Source of the DNA: Bacteroidales bacterium
Lineage (GTDB): Bacteria; Bacteroidota; Bacteroidia; Bacteroidales; UBA932
Assembly (NCBI GenBank): GCA_017458265.1
Contig: JAFTFV010000052.1
Location: forward strand, 1-59,711
Length of the DNA stretch: 59,711 bases
Direction of reading: 5' to 3'
Shown here: piece by piece, positions 45,717 through 56,138 of the stretch
Layout: every line of letters starts with the position of its first letter
Numbering within the stretch: the first letter of the stretch is position 1
Program-made: the position numbers and the translations under genes
Notes under the pieces: generated by a model
Told to the model about the DNA's origin: nothing
Database searches by the model: none
Seen by the model: the letters and a program-made list of their open reading frames with translations, nothing else

Positions 45717-48461
45717 TTAGAAGGTTATTGTTACGCCGGCATTGAAGGTCCTCAATGCGGGATACAGTCCGGATACATTCTCCGGATCCAGGTTGTACTT
45801 CGCAAGAAGAGGGCTGAAGGTAAGAAGGTTCTGTCCGTTCACGAAGCAGCGGAAACCCTCTTTCACGGTATATCCGAGTTCCAGGTTCCTGAGCTTGAGG
45901 AAACTTCCGTCCTTGATCCAGAGAGAACTGGTGCGGTAGTTGTTCTCGTTGCTCTGGGTAGTAAGACGCGGGTATGTGGCGTTTGTACGGTTGTCTATGC
46001 CCTGGGTGGGATAATAAGCCCAAGCTCCCTTGGCGATTTCGTAAGCATTGCCGTTGTCCACAAAGGCCACCGTCTGGTTCCAGTTGCTGAGGAGGTTGAC
46101 CGATACGCCTGCAACGCCCTGGAAGAGGCACTGGAGGTCGAACTTGCCGTAAGTGAGCTCGCCGCCAAAGACAAAGCCCCATTCGGGAACCCAGCTGCGG
46201 CCGATCCTGGTCACGTCGTTCTGGTCCACGACACCGTTCTTGTCAAGGTCCTGGTACTTGACATCGCCAGGCTGGACGCTGCCGAATGCCGGAGTGGGAA
46301 GGCCGGACACGAGATTGCCGGAATTGTCGAAGTCGGCCACATCGTAGAACCCGTCTGCAACCAGGCCGATGTATGTTCCGTAAGGACGCCCGGTCTGGGC
46401 ATTGTAGGAATGGGCGGGAGTTACCTCGGCCATGTAATCCACCGTGTTGTGAGCGTAAGAAACCGCCCCGTGGACATTGTATCCTAAATCTCCTGCCTTG
46501 CCGGAATATGCCACTTCAAGTTCAAATCCGGAATTGGTCATGCGGCCGATATTGGAGAACACATACTGCTTTCCATAATAGCCCATGAGGGAATTGTCAA
46601 GGGTTAGGATATCGGAACGCTTGTCAAGGAAGGCGTCGGCAGTGACGGAAAGACCGCCCATGCGGAAGTCGACGCCGATGTTCAGCTTGCGGCTCTTTTC
46701 TGCGTGGATGTCATCCGAAGGGGTGAACATCGGCACCAGTGAGCTCTGCCATGAAGGAGTGCCCGCACCGGTGTAGAAGCTGCCGATATAGCTGTAGGTG
46801 TAGTAGTCCTTGAAGAGGTAACGGCCGTTGGAAGAATAGTTGGAAAGGACTGAGGTGGCTCCTGAATCGGAGTATCCGCTCATACCGGCAGAAAGCCTGA
46901 GCTTGAGCCAGTCTATGCCGCTTCCCTTCATGAAATCTTCGTTCGAAAGCACCCAGGCGCCGGACACTGTGGGATAGAAGGCCCAGCGGTGGCCCTTGGC
47001 ATACGCGTCATTGCCGAATTCCGAGAAGGCAAACTCTGCAATGTACTTGTGAGCATAGTCATAATGAACAGTGCCATAGATGTTTGCAGTGTTGTACTTG
47101 TAGGAGAAGTAGCCGTCGCCCTTGTAGGCTGACACCCCGAAGTTAAGGGTTGCGCTGACGTTATGGCCGCCTTCGCTGTAGTCATAGCCTGCAGTGAAGC
47201 GCCCCTGCTTCCAGTCCTGCATGCCACCGGAGCCGTAACCGCTGGCGGTGATGGTCGTTGTCTGGTTTGTGGTGGTATTTGCGCCATTGTGCCAACGGGC
47301 ATAGTCCTTGGTCTTGGAATACGTGCTGAGGGTGTAGCTGTAAAGCGACACGGCCTCTTCCAGGTACAGACCGGGAGTGATCATGTCCAGACGCTCGCGC
47401 ACGGCGAGGTTGGTCTGCAGGCTGCGGCCCTTGTAGGAGTACCAGCCAAGGCTGTTTACGGAACCGTAAGGGTTGTTGGGATAAACCGCAGTACCGCTCA
47501 GGTTCACACCGTCGGCATCGTCAAATACATTGTATATATTGGACGGATACTTCTGCAGGTCTGCAAAGAGAGAAGAGATTGCATAATTGGGGCGATGGAG
47601 CTGTTCGATACGGCCGCCCATGTCAAAACGCACCTCGAATATCTTGAGCACGTTGAAATCCAGATTAGCCCTGACGTTGAAGCGGTTATAACCAAGATTC
47701 TTGGTCTGGTCCGTATTCTTGGCGCCAAGGAGGCCCTGATTGCCTAGATAATCCAGATTGATGTTGTAGCGGGCGTCCTTGGAACCTCCGCGGATGATTA
47801 CATCGGCATCTGAGAAGGTACCGGTGCTGCGCATGGCCTCATCGTACCAGTCTACATTTGCGCCCGAGCCCGGATTGGCATATACCGGAGACCACTCCAT
47901 GCCGTTATCATTGGAAACGGCCTGGTTGTAAAGAGTCTCATAATCGGCTGCACCGAGGGGCTTGTTCAAGGATGAAGGAGTCTGGAGTCCAAAGCGCAGG
48001 CGTGCCTGAATCTTGGGAGCACCTTCCTCACCGCGGCGGGTGGTTATCCTTATCACACCGTTGGCACCCCTTTCGCCATAAATCGCAAGTGCTGCGGCAT
48101 CCTTGAGGATTTCCACCTTTTCGATTTCGGAGGGAGTCATCGCCCTCATATACTCGGCATTCACCTCGAAACCGTCGACGAAAATCTTGGCGGTGTTCCA
48201 GGAACCCACCCCGTAGCTTCCCATTCCGCGGATGAGCCACTTGGCGGTATCATTTCCCAATTCTCCCGTACCCTGATATACGTTCATGCCGTTGAAGGCT
48301 CCGACAAAGGTATTGGAGAGGTTGGAATTCTCGGTCTTGTACAAGGTCTCGCCACTGGCCGTAGATATGGCTCCGGTGCCATAGTCCTGGGCCCTCAGGC
48401 CGAGAGCCAGGAAAAGAAGGGCGCCTGCGGCAAGCATATATCTTACTTTAGAATGTATCAT
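45717..48461 (-). CDS. SusC/RagA-family TonB-dependent receptor (pair 2), short form
   Basis: A 914-residue outer-membrane barrel with a signal peptide (about 1-24). The plug domain follows at once (about 40-145, WLIRGMGSYGVGSWNTAKIFVDGFEV, LKDAAALAIYGERGANGVI). The N-terminal CarboxypepD_reg-like domain and a recognisable EEVVVTA TonB box, both present in the SusC of pair 1, are absent. The barrel ends in FNAGVTITF with the terminal Phe needed for membrane insertion. It imports oligosaccharides with SusD-2. Confidence 0.9.
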   Translation of the reverse strand: MIHSKVRYMLAAGALLFLALGLRAQDYGTGAISTASGETLYKTENSNLSNTFVGAFNGMNVYQGTGELGNDTAKWLIRGMGSYGVGSWNTAKIFVDGFEVNAEYMRAMTPSEIEKVEILKDAAALAIYGERGANGVIRITTRRGEEGAPKIQARLRFGLQTPSSLNKPLGAADYETLYNQAVSNDNGMEWSPVYANPGSGANVDWYDEAMRSTGTFSDADVIIRGGSKDARYNINLDYLGNQGLLGAKNTDQTKNLGYNRFNVRANLDFNVLKIFEVRFDMGGRIEQLHRPNYAISSLFADLQKYPSNIYNVFDDADGVNLSGTAVYPNNPYGSVNSLGWYSYKGRSLQTNLAVRERLDMITPGLYLEEAVSLYSYTLSTYSKTKDYARWHNGANTTTNQTTTITASGYGSGGMQDWKQGRFTAGYDYSEGGHNVSATLNFGVSAYKGDGYFSYKYNTANIYGTVHYDYAHKYIAEFAFSEFGNDAYAKGHRWAFYPTVSGAWVLSNEDFMKGSGIDWLKLRLSAGMSGYSDSGATSVLSNYSSNGRYLFKDYYTYSYIGSFYTGAGTPSWQSSLVPMFTPSDDIHAEKSRKLNIGVDFRMGGLSVTADAFLDKRSDILTLDNSLMGYYGKQYVFSNIGRMTNSGFELEVAYSGKAGDLGYNVHGAVSYAHNTVDYMAEVTPAHSYNAQTGRPYGTYIGLVADGFYDVADFDNSGNLVSGLPTPAFGSVQPGDVKYQDLDKNGVVDQNDVTRIGRSWVPEWGFVFGGELTYGKFDLQCLFQGVAGVSVNLLSNWNQTVAFVDNGNAYEIAKGAWAYYPTQGIDNRTNATYPRLTTQSNENNYRTSSLWIKDGSFLKLRNLELGYTVKEGFRCFVNGQNLLTFSPLLAKYNLDPENVSGLYPALRTFNAGVTITF

Positions 48462-48480
48462 AGCTGTAAGTTCTTTAGAA

Positions 48481-50310
48481 TCAATAACCGGGATTCTGAG
48501 TAATAGTACCCTTGTTCACCTCTGACTGAGGGAAAGGTTCAAGGAACATGGCATCACTCCAGAAGGCGTTGTATGCAACTGCATCCCAATAAGTGTCAAT
48601 CCAGGCGGCGGCATACGGCCAGGTTGCGGCATCATCGTTCTTGATGTTGAACTGGAGCATGCGCATGGGACCTCCGCAAATACCGTTGTCGATATTGTCG
48701 AGCTTCCAATGCTTTGCATCGTAGTAGCGGTGTCCGCCTTCCTGGAAGAATTCCACGGCGCACTCCCTCTGGATGATTGCACGGAGCTTGGCCTGATCGG
48801 TCTCGGTGATCTTGGGAAGACCTGCACGGTTGTGAACCTTGTTCAGATTCTCAAGAGCCTTGTCGGTGTTTCCGTACTCGTTGTAAGCCTCGGCAAGATA
48901 CAGATAGGTCTCGGCAAGACGGAACAGCGGCGGTTCAAACCACGTGCGGCTGCCTGCCTTATAGAAGAACTTCGTGCGTTCGCCGCAGCCCTTGTCGGAG
49001 TCGATAGCGTTGGGGAAAACGTCGCCCTTGCCCTTGTCCGCTGCATATCCGCCACGGTTCCAACCGATATTCTGCCAGTAGTAGTCGCCGGGATTGTTCT
49101 TTGAATCATGTCCGCCGAACTTGATGTCGGCAAGTGCACGCGGTTCAATCTTGGCCACGTTTGCAATCCAGTCAGAGCCGTTTCTGGGAGCGGCGTCTCC
49201 AACCTTCGGCCAGGACATTTCGGTACCGTCGGCAGCCCAGTAGTTCTCAAGATGGTTAGTGAGGACACCGCTGCAGTTTGTATCGTAACGGTTGTTGCCC
49301 TGGTAATTGGAGCAGTTCATGAAGTTCACGAGCGCATCCCAGCCGCCGGTATCGTCAAATTTGTAGGCGAGGATTATTTCCGAGTTGGAAGGGACTGACG
49401 TAGCGGTTGCATAGTCATCGAAAGCGTTGGGGTTGGGCATGCCCACGGCGGCGCCGCCGGTATTGACAAGTGCCACTCCGTTGGCTGCAGCCCAGTCCAG
49501 AACAGCTTCGTTGGCGTCGATTGCGGCTTTCCAGCGTTCTTTGTCGGCATTACCCCAAGAGATGAGAGCATTGTTCTCCCCATTGTCAAGATAGGGGGTG
49601 GCGCTGTTGAAAAGCGGACGGGCGGCAAACTGGAGAGTACGGGCCTTGATGGCAAGGACTGCACCCTTCGTCATGCGGCCGGTATTGGCGGCATCCCACT
49701 TCTCGGGAAGGAGTTTGTATGCGTCATCGCAAAGTCCGGAAATGAACGCTACCATCTCCTCGATGGTCATACGTCCTGCAGAAAGGTCGTCTGAAGACTC
49801 GAAGGCTTTCGTCACCTTGGGCACGCCGCCGTAGCGGTAGAACATACCCATGTAGCGGTATGCGATAAGGGCGAGGGCCTCTCCCTTGATCTTGTCCTTG
49901 TCCTCGGGTGAGAGGTCGGCCACATTGTCGATGTTTTCATAGACGATGTAGCACTCGCGTATGAAAGCCCAGTTGTTTCCGTAGTTGTCGGCGCCGGCAT
50001 CGGAGCCGTCAGTACCCGTTACGGACAGGCCCTGCTGAACTATATTGTAGCTTCCGTGCCAGTTGTAGCCGCGGCCCACCTCTCCGGAGATGGCGCCAAG
50101 CGTACAATGGCCGATTCCGATACCGCCCGGCCAGCCGTGCCTCAGAACATCACGGTAGCAGCTCATGAGAGAGGCCTTGGCATTTTTCGCCGTAGTGAAA
50201 ATTGCGGCCTGGTCAACGGTTCCGGTGGTATCCGGCTTCTCAAGGAAGTAACTGCAGGAAGCGGTAAGTGCAAGGATTGCAGCTGAAAGTATGATGAATA
50301 TCTTTTTCAT
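48481..50310 (-). CDS. SusD/RagB-family surface glycan-binding lipoprotein (pair 1)
   Basis: A 609-residue protein with a lipoprotein signal (lipobox TASC, C19). SusD signatures are LSPEDKDKIKGEALALIAYRY, RTWFEPPLFRLAETYLYLAEA and the ending QSEVNKGTITQNPGY. It lies 13 nt after SusC-1 and 19 nt before SusC-2. Confidence 0.93.
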   Translation of the reverse strand: MKKIFIILSAAILALTASCSYFLEKPDTTGTVDQAAIFTTAKNAKASLMSCYRDVLRHGWPGGIGIGHCTLGAISGEVGRGYNWHGSYNIVQQGLSVTGTDGSDAGADNYGNNWAFIRECYIVYENIDNVADLSPEDKDKIKGEALALIAYRYMGMFYRYGGVPKVTKAFESSDDLSAGRMTIEEMVAFISGLCDDAYKLLPEKWDAANTGRMTKGAVLAIKARTLQFAARPLFNSATPYLDNGENNALISWGNADKERWKAAIDANEAVLDWAAANGVALVNTGGAAVGMPNPNAFDDYATATSVPSNSEIILAYKFDDTGGWDALVNFMNCSNYQGNNRYDTNCSGVLTNHLENYWAADGTEMSWPKVGDAAPRNGSDWIANVAKIEPRALADIKFGGHDSKNNPGDYYWQNIGWNRGGYAADKGKGDVFPNAIDSDKGCGERTKFFYKAGSRTWFEPPLFRLAETYLYLAEAYNEYGNTDKALENLNKVHNRAGLPKITETDQAKLRAIIQRECAVEFFQEGGHRYYDAKHWKLDNIDNGICGGPMRMLQFNIKNDDAATWPYAAAWIDTYWDAVAYNAFWSDAMFLEPFPQSEVNKGTITQNPGY

Positions 50311-50323
50311 AATTCCTGTAGCA

Positions 50324-53300
50324 TTAGAATCTGAAGCTCAGACCTGCCATGAAGATGCGGGTGAGCGGATAGACATAGGTGCTTCCGTCGGTAGTTTCCG
50401 GGTCAATGCCGTAAGGAGTGAGGGCGTTGCGGAAAGTAAAGACGTTGTTGGCATTTGCATAAACCCTGACAGCCTGCAGGATGGTGTTTCTTCCACCCTT
50501 GCCCAGATCGAAGGTATAACCCAGTTCGATGTTTTTGAGCTTGAGATGGTCCGATGATACCATCCAGTAGTCACTGACCAGATAGTTGTTGTGAGAAGAG
50601 GTGGCGGAATAAGCTGCACGGGGATAGGTGATGGTCTCGCCGGCAAGGTATTTCTCCTCTGTCCAGCGGCCGTCATACTGCCATTTCCATGCGTTGCCGG
50701 CATTCTTGAAGAAGGGGATGGTAAAACCGCTGTTAAGATAGTAGGAACCATCCTTTGAGCCCGTGAAGAGAAGCTTCAGGTCAAAGCCCTTGTATGCGAA
50801 CTGCATCTTGAAATTGAAATGATACAGGGCATAGTTGGGAAGGCCGATGGGACCCACGTCATTCTGGTCGATCTTTCCGTCTCCGTCAAGGTCTTTGTAA
50901 CGGATGTCGCCAAGGGTTGCCTGGTTGCCGGTATAAGTGTTATACGGGCGGGCGTCAAGCTCTTCCTGGGTATTGAACAGGCCAAGGCTGGTGAGTCCGT
51001 AGCGCTGGCCGATCATATGGCCGGTCTTGTTCATCCACTCGTACGGATTGTTCGCTTCGGCCATATATATGATTTTGTTGCGGGAGTAACTGATATCAGC
51101 TCCCAGGGTATACATAAGGTCGCCCACCTTGTCCGTCCATCCAAGCACCAGTTCGTAGCCATGATTGGTGGTAATACCCACGTTTGCCGGAGGAACGTCA
51201 CTCTCCTTCACGCCATAGATGCCGGGGATGATTCCAAGGGTTGTGAGGATGTTGTTACGGTTCTCGCGGAAGTAGTCGAAGTCGATGGAAAGACGGCTGC
51301 CGAAGAACTTGGACTCTATACCCACATCGTACTTGCGGGCGCGCTCCCAAGTGATTGCGGGGTTGCCGAGGCTGCCTTCTTTCGCTCCTTCAAAATAGGT
51401 ATTGGGAACGCTTCCGTCGCTGTTTCCGAGCCAATATCCGCCCTGACCCAGATTCCAGGTGTTGGGAAGATAGTAGTAACGGCGGCTTGCACCAAGGCGG
51501 TCATTACCAACCTCGCCGTAGGAAGCGCGCAGTTTCAGGAAGGTGAGTATGTCATTCTTGGGGAACCAGGGCTCCAGGGTAGGTACCCAGCCTGCAGAAA
51601 TTGCAGGGAAGAGGCCGAAGCGCATCCCTTCTGCAAACTGTTCGGTGCCGTTGTAACCCATGTTGAATTCGGCCATGTAGCGGTCGGCATAATTATAGGT
51701 GACACGGCCCACGAAACCCATGATGCCGGAAGGGACATGATAGGAGTCGGAAGGCATGGTATACTTGGAAGCCTTTCCAAGAAGGAGGGCGCTCCAGTTG
51801 TGGTCGCCGAAGGACTGTGCCCAGTCGAAACCGGCATCGAAATACAGCTTGTTCCAGTTGGAGTAGCCCCAGGACTCGAAGCTGCCCGCACCCATGCCGC
51901 CGCCGAAGAAGTCAAACTCCAGGGGGTTGTCGGCATTACGCTGAATGGTGTAGGAAGGGAGAGAAGGAGTATACTTCACATAGCGGTTGTAATTGTCCTG
52001 GTAGGATACGGTTACGTGCGACTTCAGGTTGGGCAGGAGATAATCCATGCTGTGGTTCAGCTTGATGGTATTGTCCAGAAGGCTATTGTAAATAGTAGCC
52101 GTACCGCTCATGAGAAGGTTGTAAACCGCGTTCTGGTTACCGATGCTGCTGTTTGTCTTTGCAGCAAGCGGATTCTGCACAGAGCCCTGGATACCGGCAA
52201 AGCCGCTGATCAGATGCCCGTCTACGATACCCGGAGAAATGAAGGGGTTGCAGTCGTAGATGTACTGCATGATGATCTTGTAACGGGCGCTCAGGTCGTA
52301 GGCATCGGCACCGTTGCCGGGACCGGTGGTCTCGCCGAACTGTCCGGCGGAGGTGACGCTGAGGGAGGTTCTGTCCGTTATCTTGATGTCAAAGTTGGAA
52401 CGGAAGTTATAACGGTTGAAAAGAGACTGGGTGTCGGCCCCATAGTACTTCACGCTTGAAGTGATACCTTCCTGGCGGAAATAGCCGAAGGAGACGAAGT
52501 ACTTGACCCTGTCGGTGCCGCCGGAGACGTTCAGGTTGGCCTGGTACTGGGGTGCAACCTTGTTGAACTGCTCCTTGTAGAGGTTATGGTCGGCATAGTA
52601 GAGGGCGGGAGTATTCTTGAGCTGCTCCTTCTGCTCGTCGGTAAGGCCGGTCATGGCGTCCACTTCCTGGGGAGTGAAGTCACGGTTGTTCTTGAACTTC
52701 CAGAGGTCGTAATCATCATAAATATAGGAGGACAGGCCTTCATTTCCGGGATATGCCTTCTGCTCATTGCGGATTGCCTCGTTGCGGAAGAGGGCATACT
52801 CGTAGGCCGTGACGCCTTCCTGCAGCATGGTTGCCGATGTGAGGCCGTAGTTCGCGGAGAAATTGATGACAGGCTTGCCCTGCGAGCCCTTCTTGGTGGT
52901 GACTATGATTACACCGTTTGCACCGCGGACACCGTACACTGCCGTGGAGGCTGCGTCCTTGAGGATGCTGATGCCCTGGATTTCATTGGGGTCCATGGCG
53001 TTGAACTCGGCAAAGGCCTGCTCGGAAGCCTGCTCTACACCGTCGATGATAATAAGCGGAGTAGAGTCGCCGTAGGTCGAGACGCCTCGCACATAGATGT
53101 TGGCGGCATTGCGGCCGGGCTCACCGGAAGTCTGCAGACCCGCCACACCCGGAGTATTGCCGATAAGGGCGTTCGAGATATTTGCCACCGGGGCAGATAC
53201 TATGTCGCTTCCGTTAACTGAAGAGATTGCACCGGTAACATTGACCTTCTTCTGGGTGGCAAAAGCGGTAACGACCACTTCTTCCATTAGGTTGATGTCC

Positions 53301-53611
53301 GGAGCGAGGGTGACATCCACACGGGCCTGGTTCGAAGGAACCGTTTTGGCCTGGGTGATGTAACCCATGAACTGGAACTCGAGGACGGTCTCTCCGGAAG
53401 GCACCCTGATGGAGTACTTTCCGTCGATGTCGGTGGAAACGCCGTTGGAACTTCCCTTCTGGAGCACGAATGCGCCCATGAGGGGTTCTCCCTGTTCGTC
53501 AACCACTGTACCGGCCACTGTTCTTGTTCCCTGGGCATGCAGGGTCCAAGAGGCATTTCCCAGCAGCACCGCAAGGGCACATACAAGGATAGTTTTCAGT
53601 GTCTTGTTCAT
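50324..53611 (-). CDS. SusC/RagA-family TonB-dependent receptor (pair 1), full form
   Basis: A 1,095-residue protein with a signal peptide (about 1-27), a CarboxypepD_reg-like domain (about 30-105, TVAGTVVDEQGEPLMGAFV), the TonB box EEVVVTAF (110-117), the plug (about 120-235, IYVRGVSTYGDSTPLIIIDG, LKDAASTAVYGVRGANGVI) and a beta barrel ending in AGLSFRF. It imports the main glycan fragments. It lies 15 nt behind GH26. Confidence 0.95.
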   Translation of the reverse strand: MNKTLKTILVCALAVLLGNASWTLHAQGTRTVAGTVVDEQGEPLMGAFVLQKGSSNGVSTDIDGKYSIRVPSGETVLEFQFMGYITQAKTVPSNQARVDVTLAPDINLMEEVVVTAFATQKKVNVTGAISSVNGSDIVSAPVANISNALIGNTPGVAGLQTSGEPGRNAANIYVRGVSTYGDSTPLIIIDGVEQASEQAFAEFNAMDPNEIQGISILKDAASTAVYGVRGANGVIIVTTKKGSQGKPVINFSANYGLTSATMLQEGVTAYEYALFRNEAIRNEQKAYPGNEGLSSYIYDDYDLWKFKNNRDFTPQEVDAMTGLTDEQKEQLKNTPALYYADHNLYKEQFNKVAPQYQANLNVSGGTDRVKYFVSFGYFRQEGITSSVKYYGADTQSLFNRYNFRSNFDIKITDRTSLSVTSAGQFGETTGPGNGADAYDLSARYKIIMQYIYDCNPFISPGIVDGHLISGFAGIQGSVQNPLAAKTNSSIGNQNAVYNLLMSGTATIYNSLLDNTIKLNHSMDYLLPNLKSHVTVSYQDNYNRYVKYTPSLPSYTIQRNADNPLEFDFFGGGMGAGSFESWGYSNWNKLYFDAGFDWAQSFGDHNWSALLLGKASKYTMPSDSYHVPSGIMGFVGRVTYNYADRYMAEFNMGYNGTEQFAEGMRFGLFPAISAGWVPTLEPWFPKNDILTFLKLRASYGEVGNDRLGASRRYYYLPNTWNLGQGGYWLGNSDGSVPNTYFEGAKEGSLGNPAITWERARKYDVGIESKFFGSRLSIDFDYFRENRNNILTTLGIIPGIYGVKESDVPPANVGITTNHGYELVLGWTDKVGDLMYTLGADISYSRNKIIYMAEANNPYEWMNKTGHMIGQRYGLTSLGLFNTQEELDARPYNTYTGNQATLGDIRYKDLDGDGKIDQNDVGPIGLPNYALYHFNFKMQFAYKGFDLKLLFTGSKDGSYYLNSGFTIPFFKNAGNAWKWQYDGRWTEEKYLAGETITYPRAAYSATSSHNNYLVSDYWMVSSDHLKLKNIELGYTFDLGKGGRNTILQAVRVYANANNVFTFRNALTPYGIDPETTDGSTYVYPLTRIFMAGLSFRF

Positions 53612-53626
53612 ATCGTAGTCTTATTG

Positions 53627-55066
53627 TTATTTTATTTCATATCCTGCAGGGATGGTATACATATCCGGAAGATCCTTGGAGAAAAGGCTTCTGGGGTCAT
53701 CATACATGGTGCGGAAATTATCTTCCGAAGGGTGGCCCGGATAAACGCTGAAGTAGTGCTTGTCACTTTCATTACTTCCCACATACTTGTTTCTCCACAT
53801 GGTCACAAGGGATATCCTGCGCTGTGCAAGCGGAGCAAGTACGTGACGGGTCCAGAAATCGGTTTCAGTGAAGGACTCCTTGCCGTCCTCGGTTACGCCG
53901 CAGGGCTTTTTCTTGTCCATGGAGACTTCCTCAATGGCTTTGAGATTGGCCGAAAAGGCGCTGTCATTGGTTCCGTGGTAGCAGTCCATGCCGATGAAAT
54001 CCACCCAGTCGTCTCCAGGCCAGCGGAACAGTATGCGCTCCTTGGCATTGGAATAAACCGCATCCATCTGGGGAGAGACGCTGTACAGGAAGTTATGCAC
54101 TCCCTTGGTGTCCCTGAGGTACTTTACCGTAAACTGCCAGAGAGAGATGAAATCGCTCTCAGTGGTGCAGGAGGAGCCCCACCAGGACCAGCCCTGTGTA
54201 TGCTCGTGATAAGGACGGAAGATCACCGGAATGAGTTTTCCGTGGGAATCGTAGAGATTATTGGCGAAATCGGCACAGCGGTCAAGCCAGGTCAGGTATT
54301 TGGCCCGTGTGGACGTTCCTTCTGTAAGGATTTCCCTGACCACCTGGTCAGAGGAGTTATCCCATGAATCGCCGCCTGTCTTGGGGTTGTTCAGGTGGGC
54401 GCAGGCAAGGATTACCTCTCCCCTTTCCCTCGCCTCCAGGATTACCCTGCGGCGAATTGTATTTGCCGATGAACCGTAGCGGTCGTCCATGATCTCGGCA
54501 AAGTCCACGCTGAATACGCCCGGATAATCACCGCAGACAGCCTTGGTGTCGGATTTACCGGCCTCATCGTACCAGTAACGGCCATACCAGAGGTCGTCAT
54601 GATGTCCGAACATCCAGCCGGTGTCGGCAATCTTCCACAGGTTTGCGAAGAGGGCTTTGGTCTCCTCGGTGGCATTCTTGTCCACGATATGAAGGGTTAC
54701 CTTGCTCACTGGATTCGCCTCCTGCGTGACTGTCACGCTCTTGGAATAATAGCGGTCGTTCTTGTCGGTAAACCGGATTACACCGCTGCGCTCACCTGCA
54801 TGTTCATTCCCTGCAGCTATGAAAGCGCGCATGAATGCCGTAAAGGCAGACTCGTCTTCACGAATCCAGTCCACGTCGATGGAAACGGTATACTCGAAGT
54901 TCGCAGACACCTGAATACTGAACTTATTCTCCTGATACGGCACCTCGACAATATCCTGACCGATGGTCATGGAACGAGTGTCCTTGGGGGCGGGATCCAC
55001 CTTGGACCCACCGCCGCAGGACCAGATGGCCGACATGGCGATGAGGACAGACAATACTATGTTCAT
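53627..55066 (-). CDS. GH26 endo-beta-mannanase, lipoprotein with BACON domain
   Basis: A 479-residue protein, start ATG 55,066 giving a lipoprotein signal (lipobox WSC, C17, followed by GGGS, fit for surface export). A BACON-like beta domain spans about 40-120 and the GH26 barrel about 130-470. WMFGHHDDLWYGRYW, RPYHEH with the acid/base E288 and CGVTEDGKE with the nucleophile E393 are all in place. It cuts beta-1,4-mannan chains, and in Bacteroidota such enzymes often act at the cell surface before import. This is the strongest clue to the locus substrate. Confidence 0.88.
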   Translation of the reverse strand: MNIVLSVLIAMSAIWSCGGGSKVDPAPKDTRSMTIGQDIVEVPYQENKFSIQVSANFEYTVSIDVDWIREDESAFTAFMRAFIAAGNEHAGERSGVIRFTDKNDRYYSKSVTVTQEANPVSKVTLHIVDKNATEETKALFANLWKIADTGWMFGHHDDLWYGRYWYDEAGKSDTKAVCGDYPGVFSVDFAEIMDDRYGSSANTIRRRVILEARERGEVILACAHLNNPKTGGDSWDNSSDQVVREILTEGTSTRAKYLTWLDRCADFANNLYDSHGKLIPVIFRPYHEHTQGWSWWGSSCTTESDFISLWQFTVKYLRDTKGVHNFLYSVSPQMDAVYSNAKERILFRWPGDDWVDFIGMDCYHGTNDSAFSANLKAIEEVSMDKKKPCGVTEDGKESFTETDFWTRHVLAPLAQRRISLVTMWRNKYVGSNESDKHYFSVYPGHPSEDNFRTMYDDPRSLFSKDLPDMYTIPAGYEIK

Positions 55067-55081
55067 TCTTCCGGGCATTGC

Positions 55082-56119
55082 TTACTCAAGATAACTTGAA
55101 TGGTTTGACAGAGGCTCGTCGGAATCCTTCTGAACCAGCCAGAAAGCGTGACGGAAATTATCGGTGAACCAGCGCGTGTCGGGCCAGTTCCAGTCGATAT
55201 TGTTGAACGGTCCGGGGAACGAACGTACGAATGCCAGATTCGGAACGACAACGTCCTTCCCGTCATAAGCAAAGGTTCCCGGGCCGATAAGGGAAACGCT
55301 GTGGAGCGGATTGGCATAGGCCTCGTCCTCATAGGCATAAACCTGAATGGTGCCGTCCCCGGGTTTTGCCCAGCGGCTCTTTCCCTGAGGGAAAAGACGG
55401 TACATCCCGTTCACGTCGATGCTGTTGTTGTAAACGTAGTTTGCATACTTGCCATCCTCGCCGGGAGTGTTCACAAGGGTACCAAAGGTTGCACCGGTAT
55501 CGGCATCGGCATTCTCCAGACGGAAGCTGAGGGTGTTGTCATCCTCGTCATTGGGCTGGTATCCGTCTCCCCAGTGCCACCATTTATCCTGCACGGTAGA
55601 CATTACGACGGCGTCGTCCCATCCGCCCACGATAACAAAGGCCGATGCAGGTGCGCTGCCGTCAAGGATGCCGCCCACAGGAGTAAACGTATACGTTCCC
55701 TCCAGCGGGTCCTTGAACTGGGAATAGGTGACGGTGTAGGTACGGGTTTCGCCGTTGTAGGCAGTCACGGTGAATTTTGCCGATCCGGAACTCAGGTCGA
55801 TTGTACTTCCTTTCTTTACGGATGCCGTGGGGCAGAACTCGCTGTCCGGGAACTTGAAATCAATAGCCTCAACCTTGACGGCCGACATGTCCAGACCGCC
55901 CGTGATGAGACTGACGGATATTGAGCCCTCCTTGTCGTTGCGCCAGTCATCGGAGATGACGGCCGCGCCGATCTGGGACTCCAGACGGAAGTTGACCGGA
56001 GTACGCTCCCTGGTCCAGGGATCCACCAGCTCTTCCGTGTTGCGGGGCGTTTCCGTACAGGCCGCAAGAGCCATGATGGCGGAAGCGCCAAGGATTAATT
56101 TGTCAAGGAATCTGTTCAT
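55082..56119 (-). CDS. Surface glycan-binding-type lipoprotein
   Basis: A 345-residue protein with a lipoprotein signal (lipobox LAAC, C21). There is a predicted beta-sandwich at 35-135 and an aromatic-rich C-terminal domain (VVGGWDDAVVMS, WWHWGDGYQ, NIDWNWPDTRWF). The position between a GH and GH26, next to SusC/D, is typical of non-SusD glycan-binding proteins (SusE-like). The exact family is not recognised. Confidence 0.6.
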   Translation of the reverse strand: MNRFLDKLILGASAIMALAACTETPRNTEELVDPWTRERTPVNFRLESQIGAAVISDDWRNDKEGSISVSLITGGLDMSAVKVEAIDFKFPDSEFCPTASVKKGSTIDLSSGSAKFTVTAYNGETRTYTVTYSQFKDPLEGTYTFTPVGGILDGSAPASAFVIVGGWDDAVVMSTVQDKWWHWGDGYQPNDEDDNTLSFRLENADADTGATFGTLVNTPGEDGKYANYVYNNSIDVNGMYRLFPQGKSRWAKPGDGTIQVYAYEDEAYANPLHSVSLIGPGTFAYDGKDVVVPNLAFVRSFPGPFNNIDWNWPDTRWFTDNFRHAFWLVQKDSDEPLSNHSSYLE

Positions 56120-56138
56120 ATTGCAAATGAATTGATTG

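Noticed and set aside
50819-52459. 546-residue plus-strand open frame inside susC of pair 1
   Set aside because: Antisense shadow of a well-supported SusC gene.
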